DNA from: Alistipes communis
GTDB taxonomy: Bacteria > Bacteroidota > Bacteroidia > Bacteroidales > Rikenellaceae
Reading direction: 5' to 3'
Length of the DNA: 64,000 bases
Assembly: GCF_006542665.1 (NCBI RefSeq)
Contig: NZ_AP019735.1
Coordinates: 2,852,001 to 2,916,000, forward strand
Position numbers and translations under genes: made by a program. This document shows, piece after piece, positions 1 through 7,946 of this stretch (position 1 is its first letter; each line of letters starts with the position of its first letter). The notes beneath the pieces are model-generated. The model had not been told where the DNA came from and searched no databases. It worked only from the letters and a program-made list of their open reading frames with translations.

Positions 1-720
1 CATTGGACGCGTAAGACGTTTCGCTGCGACCGCGACGAGGAGCTGGCTTACGGCCGCATGGATACGATCGTCTTTTGTTCGCACATCACGCAGGAGAGTT
101 TCGAGCGGATGTACCGTATCGATGTTCCCAAGACGGTAATATACAATATTATAGACGGCGATTCCATTCGCCGGCAGGCCGATGCCGCGGCCGTTCCGCA
201 CGATGGGTTCACCATAACGGCAGTAGGCAGTCTGTCGGAGGTGAAGAGCCACGACCGGCTCGTTCGCGTGGCACGGATGTTCAAGGATGCCGGTTATCGT
301 CTGCGGTTTCAGATCGTAGGCGCAGGGGCGATGGAGGAGCCGCTCAAACGATTGCGCGACGAACTGGGATTGCAGGATTCCGTCCGTTTTCTGGGGTTCC
401 GGAAGCCTCCTTATCCCTTCATGAAGGCGTCCGACGTCTTTGTCAGCACGTCGAAATCGGAGGCGGCTTCGCTGGTGATCTGCGAAGCGATGACGTTGGG
501 CGTTCCTATCGTCGCCACCCGCACGAGTGCGTCGGAGGAGTTCCTCGCCGACGACCGCTACGGCATCGTCACCGGCCACTCCGACGTGGAGATTTTCGAA
601 GGATTGCGCCGCATGGTAGACGACGAAACCCTGCGCGCGCATTACCGCGAACAGGGTTTCAAGCGAACAGGACTCTTCTCGGCCGAGCAGACCATGCGCC
701 AATTCGAAGCGTTGTTGTAA
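1..720 (+). CDS. Glycosyltransferase family 4-like protein, C-terminal part (5' end outside window)
   Basis: The reading frame is open from base 1 and ends with TAA at 718-720, so the gene starts upstream; an internal ATG at 58 is probably not the start because the frame upstream is coding-like. The visible part is the C-terminal half of a GT-B retaining glycosyltransferase: a Rossmann-like stretch (GSLSEVKSHDRLVRVARMF) followed by a nucleotide-sugar binding segment with the family's E-x7-E pattern (SEAASLVICEAMTLGVPIVA). Such enzymes transfer a sugar from a nucleotide donor at the cytoplasmic face during polysaccharide or lipid glycan synthesis. The acceptor cannot be told. It is convergent with the HAD phosphatase downstream. 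Confidence 0.85.
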   Translation, partial: HWTRKTFRCDRDEELAYGRMDTIVFCSHITQESFERMYRIDVPKTVIYNIIDGDSIRRQADAAAVPHDGFTITAVGSLSEVKSHDRLVRVARMFKDAGYRLRFQIVGAGAMEEPLKRLRDELGLQDSVRFLGFRKPPYPFMKASDVFVSTSKSEAASLVICEAMTLGVPIVATRTSASEEFLADDRYGIVTGHSDVEIFEGLRRMVDDETLRAHYREQGFKRTGLFSAEQTMRQFEALL

Positions 721-750
721 CCCGCGCCGAACAGCACTCCTTAAATTAAA

Positions 751-1407
751 TTAAAGCGACCGGAGCCGCTCGACGCTCATCTGCGTGAAGTCGTCGATCA
801 CGAGCGTCGCGGCCGTCCGTTCCAACTCTTCGCGCGACAGGGTCGTGGCGAGAGCCACGACCTTCATGCCGGCACGATCGCCCGCCTCGATACCCGCACG
901 GGCATCTTCGAATACGACGCACTCCTCGGGGCGGAGTCGCAACGCTTCGGCCGCTTTGAGGTATATCTCCGGATCGGGTTTGCAGCGCGTGACCTGCTCG
1001 CTGCTGACCACGGTCTGAAAGTAGGACTCGATGCCGCACTTCTCGAAGACGAAACGGATGTTGCGCATCTCGGCCGACGAGCCTACGGCACAGGCGATTC
1101 CCTCCCGGCGGAGCGCTTCGAGAAAATCGAGCAATCCGGCGGTCGGCCGGATGAGCGGTTCGTAGAGTTCGCGGTAGATCGCCTCCTTCTCCTCGCTGAG
1201 CGCCTGCCAGCCGCCGAGTTCGGCGAGCCGTTCGGGTGTGAAGAGCCGTTGCATGATCTCGTCGTTGCCCAGCCCGCTGAGCTCTTTCAACACGTTCTGC
1301 CGGTTGCCGACGCCGTGGCGTTCATAGAAAATATCGTATGCCCGGGCATGGATGCGCATGTTGTCGACCAACACGCCGTCCATGTCGAACAATGCTCCTT
1401 TTATCAT
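751..1407 (-). CDS. HAD-superfamily phosphatase, beta-phosphoglucomutase-like
   Basis: A 218-residue cytosolic HAD hydrolase. Motif I is DMDGVL with nucleophile Asp8 and acid/base Asp10, motif II is the GSS at about 109-111, motif III is Lys143 in CKPDPE and motif IV is the FEDA with Glu167/Asp168. An alpha-helical cap follows motif I, as in subfamily IA enzymes that act on sugar phosphates. Family members include beta-phosphoglucomutase and 2-deoxyglucose-6-phosphatase; substrate cannot be assigned from sequence. A role next to the maltodextrin genes further downstream would make sense for a phosphoglucomutase, but that is only inference. It is followed on the same strand by no close partner. 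Confidence 0.85.
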   Translation of the reverse strand: MIKGALFDMDGVLVDNMRIHARAYDIFYERHGVGNRQNVLKELSGLGNDEIMQRLFTPERLAELGGWQALSEEKEAIYRELYEPLIRPTAGLLDFLEALRREGIACAVGSSAEMRNIRFVFEKCGIESYFQTVVSSEQVTRCKPDPEIYLKAAEALRLRPEECVVFEDARAGIEAGDRAGMKVVALATTLSREELERTAATLVIDDFTQMSVERLRSL

Positions 1408-1521
1408 GTTTTTCGAAAAATCTGCGGCCGCAGCCGGATTCGTAATGTCTGTCGCGGGGATTCGAAACTCCCGCCGACCGGATGCGCTCCTGCCGGCGGG
1501 AATATTCCGTCCGCCGGGCGA

Positions 1522-2556
1522 TCAGTTCGTGAAACGTTCCCACGGAATCTCTTCCGAGGTGGCCTTTCCCTCGATGATGGCATCCATGTGCATCAGCAGC
1601 GGGAATTCGGCAGCATCGAGCTTGCCGTCCTGCGCCAGCTTTTTGACGGCTTTGTTGATCCGGCCGATGATGACGAGCGATTCCAGCGTCACGCCTTTCA
1701 GTTCGGCCAGCGCTTCGTCGATGCCGTATCCGCGCCCCAGCAGGGTGCCGATCAGGCGCGTGCGGCCGCCGAAGATGGTGACGTACATGTCGCCGGCCGC
1801 CGAATCAATCTGCCGGTCGTTGCCCGTGAGGTAGGTGAGCAGCTTGCGGATCTCCTTGACGCTCTGGTAGAACATCGCCGCCTGCGAATTGTAGTGCGGC
1901 GTGCAGCCCACGCCGTTGACCTTCTCGTTGAGCCCGACGGCCAGCGCCACACCCAGGGCATAGGCGTTTTTCAGCGCCACGGCGCTTTCGACGCCCATCA
2001 CCTCGGTCGAGAGGTGGATGTGGTAGTAGTCGGTGCGCATCAGCCCGCGCAGCGTTTCGAGCGTCTGCATGTCGCGGCCGCAGAAGGTGACGATCGTCTG
2101 GTCGTGCGCCACCAGCTCGTAGCTGGTGCAGGGACCGCCCACGGCGTTCAGGTTCATCTTGCGGGGCGCGATGCTGCGCTCCCAATACTCGGGATAGCTG
2201 ATGAGTGTGCCGTCGTCGTAGGCGACGAGGCCCTTGGTAACCGACAGCACGGGCGTCGTGTCGGGAATGTGGGGGAGCACCTCCTGCATGAACCAGTCCA
2301 CGCCGAAGCTGTTCACGCCGCAGATGACCATGTCGGCCCCTTCGAGCGCTTCGGCGAGCTCTTCGAAATAGAAATACTCGACGCCTGCGGGAAACGGCTT
2401 GTCGAATTTCGGATGCTTGCCCGTCCGCTTCGATTCGGCGATAATCTCCCTGTCCAGATGCGTGCCGGTCAACCGGACGCGATGGCCGTTTTCCCGTGCG
2501 GGAAAGGCCAGTGCCGACCCCATCATACCGGCGCCGACGATCGTAATGTTGCTCAT
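1522..2556 (-). CDS. NAD(P)-dependent glycerol-3-phosphate dehydrogenase family protein (GpsA-like)
   Basis: A 344-residue protein with an N-terminal dinucleotide-binding motif (VGAGMMGSALAF, Gly8-x-Gly10-x-x-Gly13) and a C-terminal helical domain containing the ALKN lysine typical of the glycerol-3-phosphate dehydrogenase fold. GpsA reduces dihydroxyacetone phosphate to sn-glycerol-3-phosphate for phospholipid synthesis. This copy is divergent: the region after the Rossmann domain reads GGPCTSYELVAHDQT where classical GpsA has a GPSFA-type motif, so the substrate could differ. It is divergently transcribed from ybaK and has a -7 box (TATCTTTG on the minus strand, 2587-2594) about 30 nt upstream of its ATG. 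Confidence 0.75.
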   Translation of the reverse strand: MSNITIVGAGMMGSALAFPARENGHRVRLTGTHLDREIIAESKRTGKHPKFDKPFPAGVEYFYFEELAEALEGADMVICGVNSFGVDWFMQEVLPHIPDTTPVLSVTKGLVAYDDGTLISYPEYWERSIAPRKMNLNAVGGPCTSYELVAHDQTIVTFCGRDMQTLETLRGLMRTDYYHIHLSTEVMGVESAVALKNAYALGVALAVGLNEKVNGVGCTPHYNSQAAMFYQSVKEIRKLLTYLTGNDRQIDSAAGDMYVTIFGGRTRLIGTLLGRGYGIDEALAELKGVTLESLVIIGRINKAVKKLAQDGKLDAAEFPLLMHMDAIIEGKATSEEIPWERFTN

Positions 2557-2586
2557 GACGATAACTGTTTTAATTTTCCAAGATTA

Positions 2587-2594
2587 CAAAGATA
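2587..2594 (-). promoter_or_regulatory. -7 promoter box for the GpsA-like gene
   Basis: The plus strand reads CAAAGATA, the reverse complement of TATCTTTG, which matches the Bacteroidetes TAnnTTTG -7 element. It lies about 30 nt upstream of the ATG. No clear TTTG -33 box was seen at the expected distance. Confidence 0.5.
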
Positions 2595-2636
2595 ACTTTT
2601 TTCCGGCAGATCGACGAGAAATAACCGTAAAATCGC

Positions 2637-2644
2637 TATTTTTG
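2637..2644 (+). promoter_or_regulatory. -7 promoter-like box only 4 nt before the ybaK start
   Basis: TATTTTTG fits TAnnTTTG and ends at 2644, while the ybaK ATG begins at 2649. If used, transcription would begin at or near the start codon, giving a leaderless or almost leaderless message. No strong TTTG -33 partner is visible. Confidence 0.4.
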
Positions 2645-2648
2645 TTCG

Positions 2649-3143
2649 ATGGCTGCGAAAAAAATCGAAAAGACCAACGCCGCCCGTCTGCTCGACCGGG
2701 CGAAGATACCGTATACGCTGATTCCGTATGAAGTGGACGAAGAGGACTTGTCGTGCACGCACGTCGCCGCACAGCTGGGCGAGGCGATCGAGTGCGTCTT
2801 CAAAACGCTCGTATTGAAGGGCGACCGCAGCGGTTATTTCGTCTGCGTGGTGCCGGGCGACCACGAGGTCGACCTGAAAGCGGCCGCCCGCGTGTCGGGC
2901 AACAAGAAGGCCGACCTGATCCCGATGAAGGAGCTGCTGCCCGTCACGGGCTATATCCGGGGCGGCTGTTCGCCCATCGGCATGAAACGTGCCTTTCCCA
3001 CCTATATTCATTCGTCGTGTCTCGGTCTGTCCGAGATCTATGTGAGCGCAGGCGTGCGCGGTTTGCAGATCCGGATCACACCCGATGCGCTGATCGCATT
3101 CACGCGGGCCGAAACGGCCGACTTGATCCGGAAAGAGGAGTAA
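2649..3143 (+). CDS. ybaK: Cys-tRNA(Pro) deacylase, YbaK/EbsC family
   Basis: A 164-residue protein of the YbaK/ProX editing family, which removes cysteine wrongly loaded on tRNA-Pro and so protects translation fidelity in the cytosol. The family pattern is clear: KTNAARLLD-type N-terminus, the conserved lysine segment (CVFKTLVLKGD), a GDHEVDLKAAA stretch and the GGCSPIGM loop near the active site. Length is normal. The start at 2649 is the only Met that keeps the conserved N-terminal helix. Its stop is 2 nt from the malQ ATG, so the two are surely co-transcribed, although the functions are unrelated. Confidence 0.93.
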   Translation: MAAKKIEKTNAARLLDRAKIPYTLIPYEVDEEDLSCTHVAAQLGEAIECVFKTLVLKGDRSGYFVCVVPGDHEVDLKAAARVSGNKKADLIPMKELLPVTGYIRGGCSPIGMKRAFPTYIHSSCLGLSEIYVSAGVRGLQIRITPDALIAFTRAETADLIRKEE

Positions 3144-3145
3144 GC

Positions 3146-5755
3146 ATGGAGGTGATTTTCGAGATCGAATACCGCACGGAGTGGGGGCAGCGGCTCGTCT
3201 GGTGCAGCGGCGAACGGCGCATTGCGATGGAGTACCGGAGCGACGGCGTATGGCGATGCCGCACGACGCTCGCAGCCGGTGACGTCGAATACGGTTACGA
3301 AGTGGAGGCCGACGGGCGGACGATCCGCCGCGAATGGCGGCCCCACCGTCAGGTGATTCCGCAGCGGGGCGCAGAGCGGATGTCGGTCTGCGACCGCTGG
3401 TCGGATCGGCCTACGGATGCGCCGTTTTACACCTCGGCCTTTACGCGGGCGATCTTCGCTCGACCGGCGGACGGGAAACCGTTCGACGAGGGGCATGGGC
3501 GGCTGGAACTGCAAGTAGAAGCGCCGACCGTGCGCCCCGACGAAGTGTTGGCCATCGCCGGCAATGCGCCCGAACTGGGCGGCTGGCAGCGATTCGTCGC
3601 ACTGGACGACAGCGATTTCCCGCTCTGGCGGGTCGTGCTCGATGCTGCAACTCCGTTCGAATACAAGTTCGTGCGGCTCGATCGCCGTTCCCGTCGACCG
3701 ATCGTGTGGGAGGAGGGGGAGAACCGACGCTGCGACCGGCTGCCGGCGGCGGGAGAGCGCATCGTCGTGGCCGGACTGCGGCTGCGCGAGGCGAACGCCT
3801 CCGCATGGCGCGGCGCAGGTACGGCCCTGCCGCTCTTTTCGCTGCGTTCGGCGTCGGGTTTCGGTACGGGCGAATTCCCCGACCTGCGGAAACTGATCGA
3901 CTGGGCCGCAGCCACGGGGCAGCGGGTCGTACAACTGTTGCCGGTCAACGATACGATCCGCACGGGAACGCGAAGCGACTCCTATCCCTACAACGCCGTT
4001 TCGAGTTTCGCCCTCCATCCGCTCTACCTGAGCCTGATCGGGGCGGGGCTGCAACCCGATGCCCGCTACCGTCGCCAGCAACGACGGCTCAACGCCTTGC
4101 CCGCCGTCGATTACGAGGCGGTCATGCGGTTGAAACTCGACTGGGCACGGCTGCTTTTCCGCCGGACGTGGGAGACCGTCCGGACGACGGACGGCTATGC
4201 CGCCTTCGAGACGCAGAACCGTCTGTGGCTGGAACCCTACGCCGCGTTCAGCGCCTTGCGCGACCGCTTCGGTACGGCCGATTTCCGGCAATGGGGCGAG
4301 TATGCCCGTTACGACGAACAGCGTCTCCGCGTATTCCGGAACGGGAATCGGGCAGCGATCGATTTCTACTGTTTCCTGCAATATCATCTGCACAGCCAGT
4401 TGAGCGACGCCAGCCGTTACGCACGGCAGCGGGGCGTCGTCCTCAAAGGCGATATTCCGATCGGCGTCAGTCCGTCGAGCGCCGACGTATGGCAATATCC
4501 GCACCTCTTCCATCTCGACGGGCAGGCCGGAGCGCCGCCCGACGCCTTTGCCGCAACGGGGCAGAACTGGGGCTTCCCGACCTACGACTGGGAGGCGATG
4601 GCGCGCGACGGCTACGGCTGGTGGCGGGCGCGGCTGCGCAAAATGGGGGAGTATTTCGACATCTACCGCATCGACCACATCCTCGGTTTCTTCCGCATCT
4701 GGGAGATACCTGCCGATGCGTTGCACGGTCTGCTCGGCCGTTTCCGGCCGGCGCTGCCCTACACGCGCGAGGAGCTGGCCGCCGCAGGGTTTCTGCTGCC
4801 CGACGCCCGCTACACCCGTCCGCAGGCGACCGACGACGTACTGCGCGAACTCTTCGGCCGCGCCGCGGCGGAGGTGAAACGGCATTACGTCGCCGACGGC
4901 ACGCTGCGCCCCGAAGCGGCGACGCAACGGGGCGTATGGCGGCTTTTCGGTGACAGTCCCGACCGACGGCAGCGCCGCATCCGCGACGGACTGCTGCGTC
5001 TGCTCGACGACGTACTCTTCCTCGAAGACCGTGAACGTCTCGGGCATTACCATCCGCGTATCGCGGCGCAGGCGACCTTCGCCTACCGGAGGCTCGCGCC
5101 GGCGCAGCAGCGGGCGTTCGACCGGCTGTACGAGGAGTTTTTCTACCGTCGCCACGACGACTTCTGGCGCGACGAAGCGCTGCGCAAACTCCCTGCGCTG
5201 CTCGATGCGACCGCGATGCTGGCCTGCGGCGAGGATCTGGGGATGATTCCTGCCTGCGTACCGGAGGTCATGGAGCGTCTGGGGATTCTCTCGCTCGAAA
5301 TCGAACGGATGCCCAAAACCGCCGGCGCGACGTTCGGCGATCCGCGGCAGTATCCCTATCTGTCGGTCGGCACCACCTCGACGCATGACATGTCGCCCCT
5401 GCGCAGTTGGTGGTGCGAAGACACCGCCCTCACGCAGCGTTATTTCTCCGAGATGCTGCACCGCCGCGGAAAGGCTCCCGCCGAGTGTACGCCTGCGCTG
5501 TGCCGGCAGATCGTCCGCCGCACGCTCGACGGGCAGTCGATGCTGGCCGTACTGCCGTTGCAGGACTGGCTGGCCACGGACGGCGGTCTGTGGCGCGACG
5601 ATCCCGACGAGGAGCGGATCAACCGGCCCGACGACCCGAACAACTACTGGCGATACAGAATGCATCTGACCATAGAAGAACTGCTTGCATCCGCCGAATT
5701 CAACCGGAGCATCAAGCGAATGCTCCGCACTTCCGATCGAACCGACAAACCTTAA
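3146..5755 (+). CDS. malQ: 4-alpha-glucanotransferase (amylomaltase) with N-terminal starch-binding modules
   Basis: An 869-residue GH77 enzyme that transfers alpha-1,4-glucan segments between maltodextrins in the cytosol and releases glucose. The N-terminal ~240 residues hold two CBM20-like starch-binding domains (the second includes GNAPELGGWQ), the usual layout in Bacteroidetes and plant DPE2-type enzymes. The GH77 core shows the three catalytic acids: Asp510 in RIDH (nucleophile), Glu696 in CGEDLG (acid/base) and Asp748 in STHD (transition-state stabiliser). The ATG at 3146 was chosen because it directly follows the ybaK stop; the open frame extends further upstream but overlaps ybaK. The ROK glucokinase 15 nt downstream would phosphorylate the glucose released. 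Confidence 0.96.
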   Translation: MEVIFEIEYRTEWGQRLVWCSGERRIAMEYRSDGVWRCRTTLAAGDVEYGYEVEADGRTIRREWRPHRQVIPQRGAERMSVCDRWSDRPTDAPFYTSAFTRAIFARPADGKPFDEGHGRLELQVEAPTVRPDEVLAIAGNAPELGGWQRFVALDDSDFPLWRVVLDAATPFEYKFVRLDRRSRRPIVWEEGENRRCDRLPAAGERIVVAGLRLREANASAWRGAGTALPLFSLRSASGFGTGEFPDLRKLIDWAAATGQRVVQLLPVNDTIRTGTRSDSYPYNAVSSFALHPLYLSLIGAGLQPDARYRRQQRRLNALPAVDYEAVMRLKLDWARLLFRRTWETVRTTDGYAAFETQNRLWLEPYAAFSALRDRFGTADFRQWGEYARYDEQRLRVFRNGNRAAIDFYCFLQYHLHSQLSDASRYARQRGVVLKGDIPIGVSPSSADVWQYPHLFHLDGQAGAPPDAFAATGQNWGFPTYDWEAMARDGYGWWRARLRKMGEYFDIYRIDHILGFFRIWEIPADALHGLLGRFRPALPYTREELAAAGFLLPDARYTRPQATDDVLRELFGRAAAEVKRHYVADGTLRPEAATQRGVWRLFGDSPDRRQRRIRDGLLRLLDDVLFLEDRERLGHYHPRIAAQATFAYRRLAPAQQRAFDRLYEEFFYRRHDDFWRDEALRKLPALLDATAMLACGEDLGMIPACVPEVMERLGILSLEIERMPKTAGATFGDPRQYPYLSVGTTSTHDMSPLRSWWCEDTALTQRYFSEMLHRRGKAPAECTPALCRQIVRRTLDGQSMLAVLPLQDWLATDGGLWRDDPDEERINRPDDPNNYWRYRMHLTIEELLASAEFNRSIKRMLRTSDRTDKP

Positions 5756-5770
5756 ATAAAACGAGAAATC

Positions 5771-6877
5771 ATGTACGAAAAAGACCGACGCATAGTCATT
5801 ACGCTCGATGCCGGAGGCACCAATTTCGTCTTCGGCGCCGTACAGGGCGACCGCTTCGTCGTCGAACCGATCACGCTTCCCTCCAACTCCGACCGGCTCG
5901 ACCGCTGCCTCGAAACGATGGTCGAGGGATTCCGCACCGTCATCGGCCGTCTGCCCGAACAGCCCGCGGCGATCAGCTTCGCCTTTCCCGGCCCGGCGGA
6001 CTATCCGCGAGGCATCATCGGCGGATACCTGCCCAATTTTCCGTCGTTCCGCGACGGCGTAGCGCTGAAAGACTTCCTGGAAGAGCGGTTCGGCATTCCG
6101 ACCTTCATCAACAACGACGGCGACCTCTACGCCTACGGCGAAGCGCTGGCGGGTGCATTGCCCGAAATCAACGCCCGGCTCGAAGCCGCAGGAAGCGCCA
6201 AACGCTTCCGCAACCTGATCGGCTACACGTGGGGCACGGGATTCGGCGTGGGGATCGTCTCGGACAACCGGCTGCACATCGGCGACAACTCGTGCGTCGA
6301 AACCTTCTGCCTGCGGCACAAGGACCTGCCCGACATCAACGTCGAGGAGGGTGTCTCGATCCGCGCCGTCAAACGGCTCTATGCCGAGTATGCGGGCGTC
6401 GACGACGATACGCTCGATCCGAAGGCCATTTTCGAGATCGCCGAGGGCGAGCGTCCGGGCGACGCCGATGCGGCGCGGCGCGCTTTCGCGCGGTTCGGCG
6501 AGGTGGCAGGCGACGCCATGGCCACCGCCGTGACGCTCATCGACGGGCTTATCGTCATCGGCGGCGGCATTACCGCTGCGCGCAAATACATCCTGCCTTC
6601 GCTGCTGGCCGAAATGCGGGGTTCCCTGCATACCTTTTCGGGTGAAACGCTTCCGCGCGTACAGATGAAGGTCTACGATCTGGACGATGCGACGCAGTTC
6701 GCCGCCTTCGCGCAGGGCGATTCCCGCCGGATCAAGGTTTACGGCAGCGATCGTGAAATCGTCTACGATCCGCAGAAGCGCATCGGGGTAATGACCTCGC
6801 ATATCGGCGCCAGCCGGGCCATTTCGCTGGGGGCCTATGCCTTCGCGCTGAACAGCATCGACAGGGACGCTCGCTGA
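5771..6877 (+). CDS. ROK-family sugar kinase, probable glucokinase
   Basis: A 368-residue kinase with the ATP-phosphate loop LDAGGTNFVFGA near the N-terminus, the ROK sugar-binding segment (FPGPADYP) and the catalytic NNDGDLYAYGEA motif, where Asp is the expected base. It lacks the canonical zinc-binding C-x-C-G-x2-G-C cluster of most ROK kinases; the corresponding region carries only two cysteines (SCVETFC). It is 15 nt downstream of malQ, so it most likely phosphorylates glucose from maltodextrin breakdown. Another hexose cannot be excluded. The C-terminal third is longer than in minimal ROK kinases. Confidence 0.85.
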   Translation: MYEKDRRIVITLDAGGTNFVFGAVQGDRFVVEPITLPSNSDRLDRCLETMVEGFRTVIGRLPEQPAAISFAFPGPADYPRGIIGGYLPNFPSFRDGVALKDFLEERFGIPTFINNDGDLYAYGEALAGALPEINARLEAAGSAKRFRNLIGYTWGTGFGVGIVSDNRLHIGDNSCVETFCLRHKDLPDINVEEGVSIRAVKRLYAEYAGVDDDTLDPKAIFEIAEGERPGDADAARRAFARFGEVAGDAMATAVTLIDGLIVIGGGITAARKYILPSLLAEMRGSLHTFSGETLPRVQMKVYDLDDATQFAAFAQGDSRRIKVYGSDREIVYDPQKRIGVMTSHIGASRAISLGAYAFALNSIDRDAR

Positions 6878-6900
6878 CGCCGGCTCCGTCATGAACGCAA

Positions 6901-6936
6901 TTCGCCCCTGCCGCAACAGATCGCGGCAGGGGCGAA
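6901..6936. terminator. GC-rich hairpin between convergent genes
   Basis: A perfect 14-bp stem (6901-6914 with 6923-6936) and an 8-nt loop lie between the convergent ROK kinase and esterase genes. There is no real T-run on either side, so termination strength is uncertain. Confidence 0.5.
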
Positions 6937-6954
6937 TCGTCGGGAACGGGACGG

Positions 6955-7929
6955 TCAGCGCAGACGATGCCGGAGCACTGCCGCCGCGAAGAGGATCAGG
7001 TCGCGGGTGGGAGCCAACCGCGCGAAGCCGTTGAGCATTCCCCAATCGTGGATGACGCCGTTGAAGCGCACGGTCGTCGTCTCGACGCCCGCCTCGTCCA
7101 ACCGGCGGCCCATCGCTTCGCCCTCGTCGCGCAAAATGTCGTTTTCGGCCACTGCGATCAGTGTCGGCGGCAGGCCGAACAGTTCTTCCCGCGAAGCGTT
7201 GACAGGCGACAGGAGAATTTCTTCGCGCGCCCGGGCGTCGGTCGTATATCGGTCGAACATCCATTTCATCAACGGCGCCGTAAGAAAGCGCTCCCCGCCG
7301 TAGAGGGCATAGGATTTCCAATCGGAGGAGGCGCTCGTCACGGGCCACAGCAACACCAGCGCCCGAACGGCGGGCGCATGTCGTTTCTTGGCGAGCAACG
7401 CCGCCGCGAGCGCCATGTTTCCGCCCGCGCTGTTGCCGACCAAAGCCATCCGGCGACGGTCGAGGTCGAGTTCCGCATCGTTCTCGGCCACCCATTTCAC
7501 GGCGGCGTAAATCTCATCGACCGCCTGCGGATATTTCGCTTCGGGCGATGGCGTGTAGTCGACGAAAACCGCTGCGACTTCCGATTCGACGACCAGATCG
7601 CGTACCAGCCTCCGGTGCGTGGGGTAGTCGCCGAGCACCCATCCGCCTCCGTGGATGAAGACGAAGTAGGGTAGCCTCCCTCGGCTGCCGTGCGGCCGCA
7701 CCAGATGCAGTGTCAGTGCGTGACCGTCGGCCACGATTTCGCGCTCCCGCTCGTCGATGCCCGACAAGTCGACTTCTACGGCTGCCTGCACGTCGGCGAG
7801 TACTTTGCGCGCTTCGGCCACCGGCAGCGATTCCACAGGACGACCGCCGGCATTGAGCACGCGGAGATACTCCCGGGTACCGATACTCAGATGTTCGTCG
7901 TTCAGATAATTCTTCGGCTTGTTTTCCAT
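6955..7929 (-). CDS. Alpha/beta-hydrolase, hormone-sensitive-lipase-type esterase
   Basis: A 324-residue carboxylesterase of the HSL/acetyl-esterase family. The oxyanion-hole motif HGGG is at 93-96, the nucleophile elbow GNSAGG places Ser167, and the triad is completed by Asp264 (AENDILRD) and His294 (VIHDWGML). No signal peptide is present, so it acts in the cytosol on small acyl esters; the natural substrate is unknown. It starts 17 nt after the katA stop on the same strand and probably shares the catalase transcript, which might point to a stress-related role (inference only). Confidence 0.85.
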   Translation of the reverse strand: MENKPKNYLNDEHLSIGTREYLRVLNAGGRPVESLPVAEARKVLADVQAAVEVDLSGIDEREREIVADGHALTLHLVRPHGSRGRLPYFVFIHGGGWVLGDYPTHRRLVRDLVVESEVAAVFVDYTPSPEAKYPQAVDEIYAAVKWVAENDAELDLDRRRMALVGNSAGGNMALAAALLAKKRHAPAVRALVLLWPVTSASSDWKSYALYGGERFLTAPLMKWMFDRYTTDARAREEILLSPVNASREELFGLPPTLIAVAENDILRDEGEAMGRRLDEAGVETTTVRFNGVIHDWGMLNGFARLAPTRDLILFAAAVLRHRLR

Positions 7930-7946
7930 GTCGTCAACTTTTTTAA

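Noticed and set aside
1470..1505. GC-rich stem between the HAD and GpsA-like genes
   Set aside because: CCCGCCG/CGGCGGG arms lie 16-17 nt apart with no T-run; could be chance in such GC-rich DNA.
1249..2595. A 448-codon open frame on the plus strand
   Set aside because: Antisense shadow of the GpsA-like gene; His/Val/Asp-rich and without motifs.
3038..7495. A very long antisense open frame (1485 codons) on the minus strand
   Set aside because: It is a shadow of ybaK, malQ and the ROK kinase in GC-rich sequence. Composition (many Arg, Gly, Pro, Ala) lacks any motif, while the sense genes have complete catalytic motifs.
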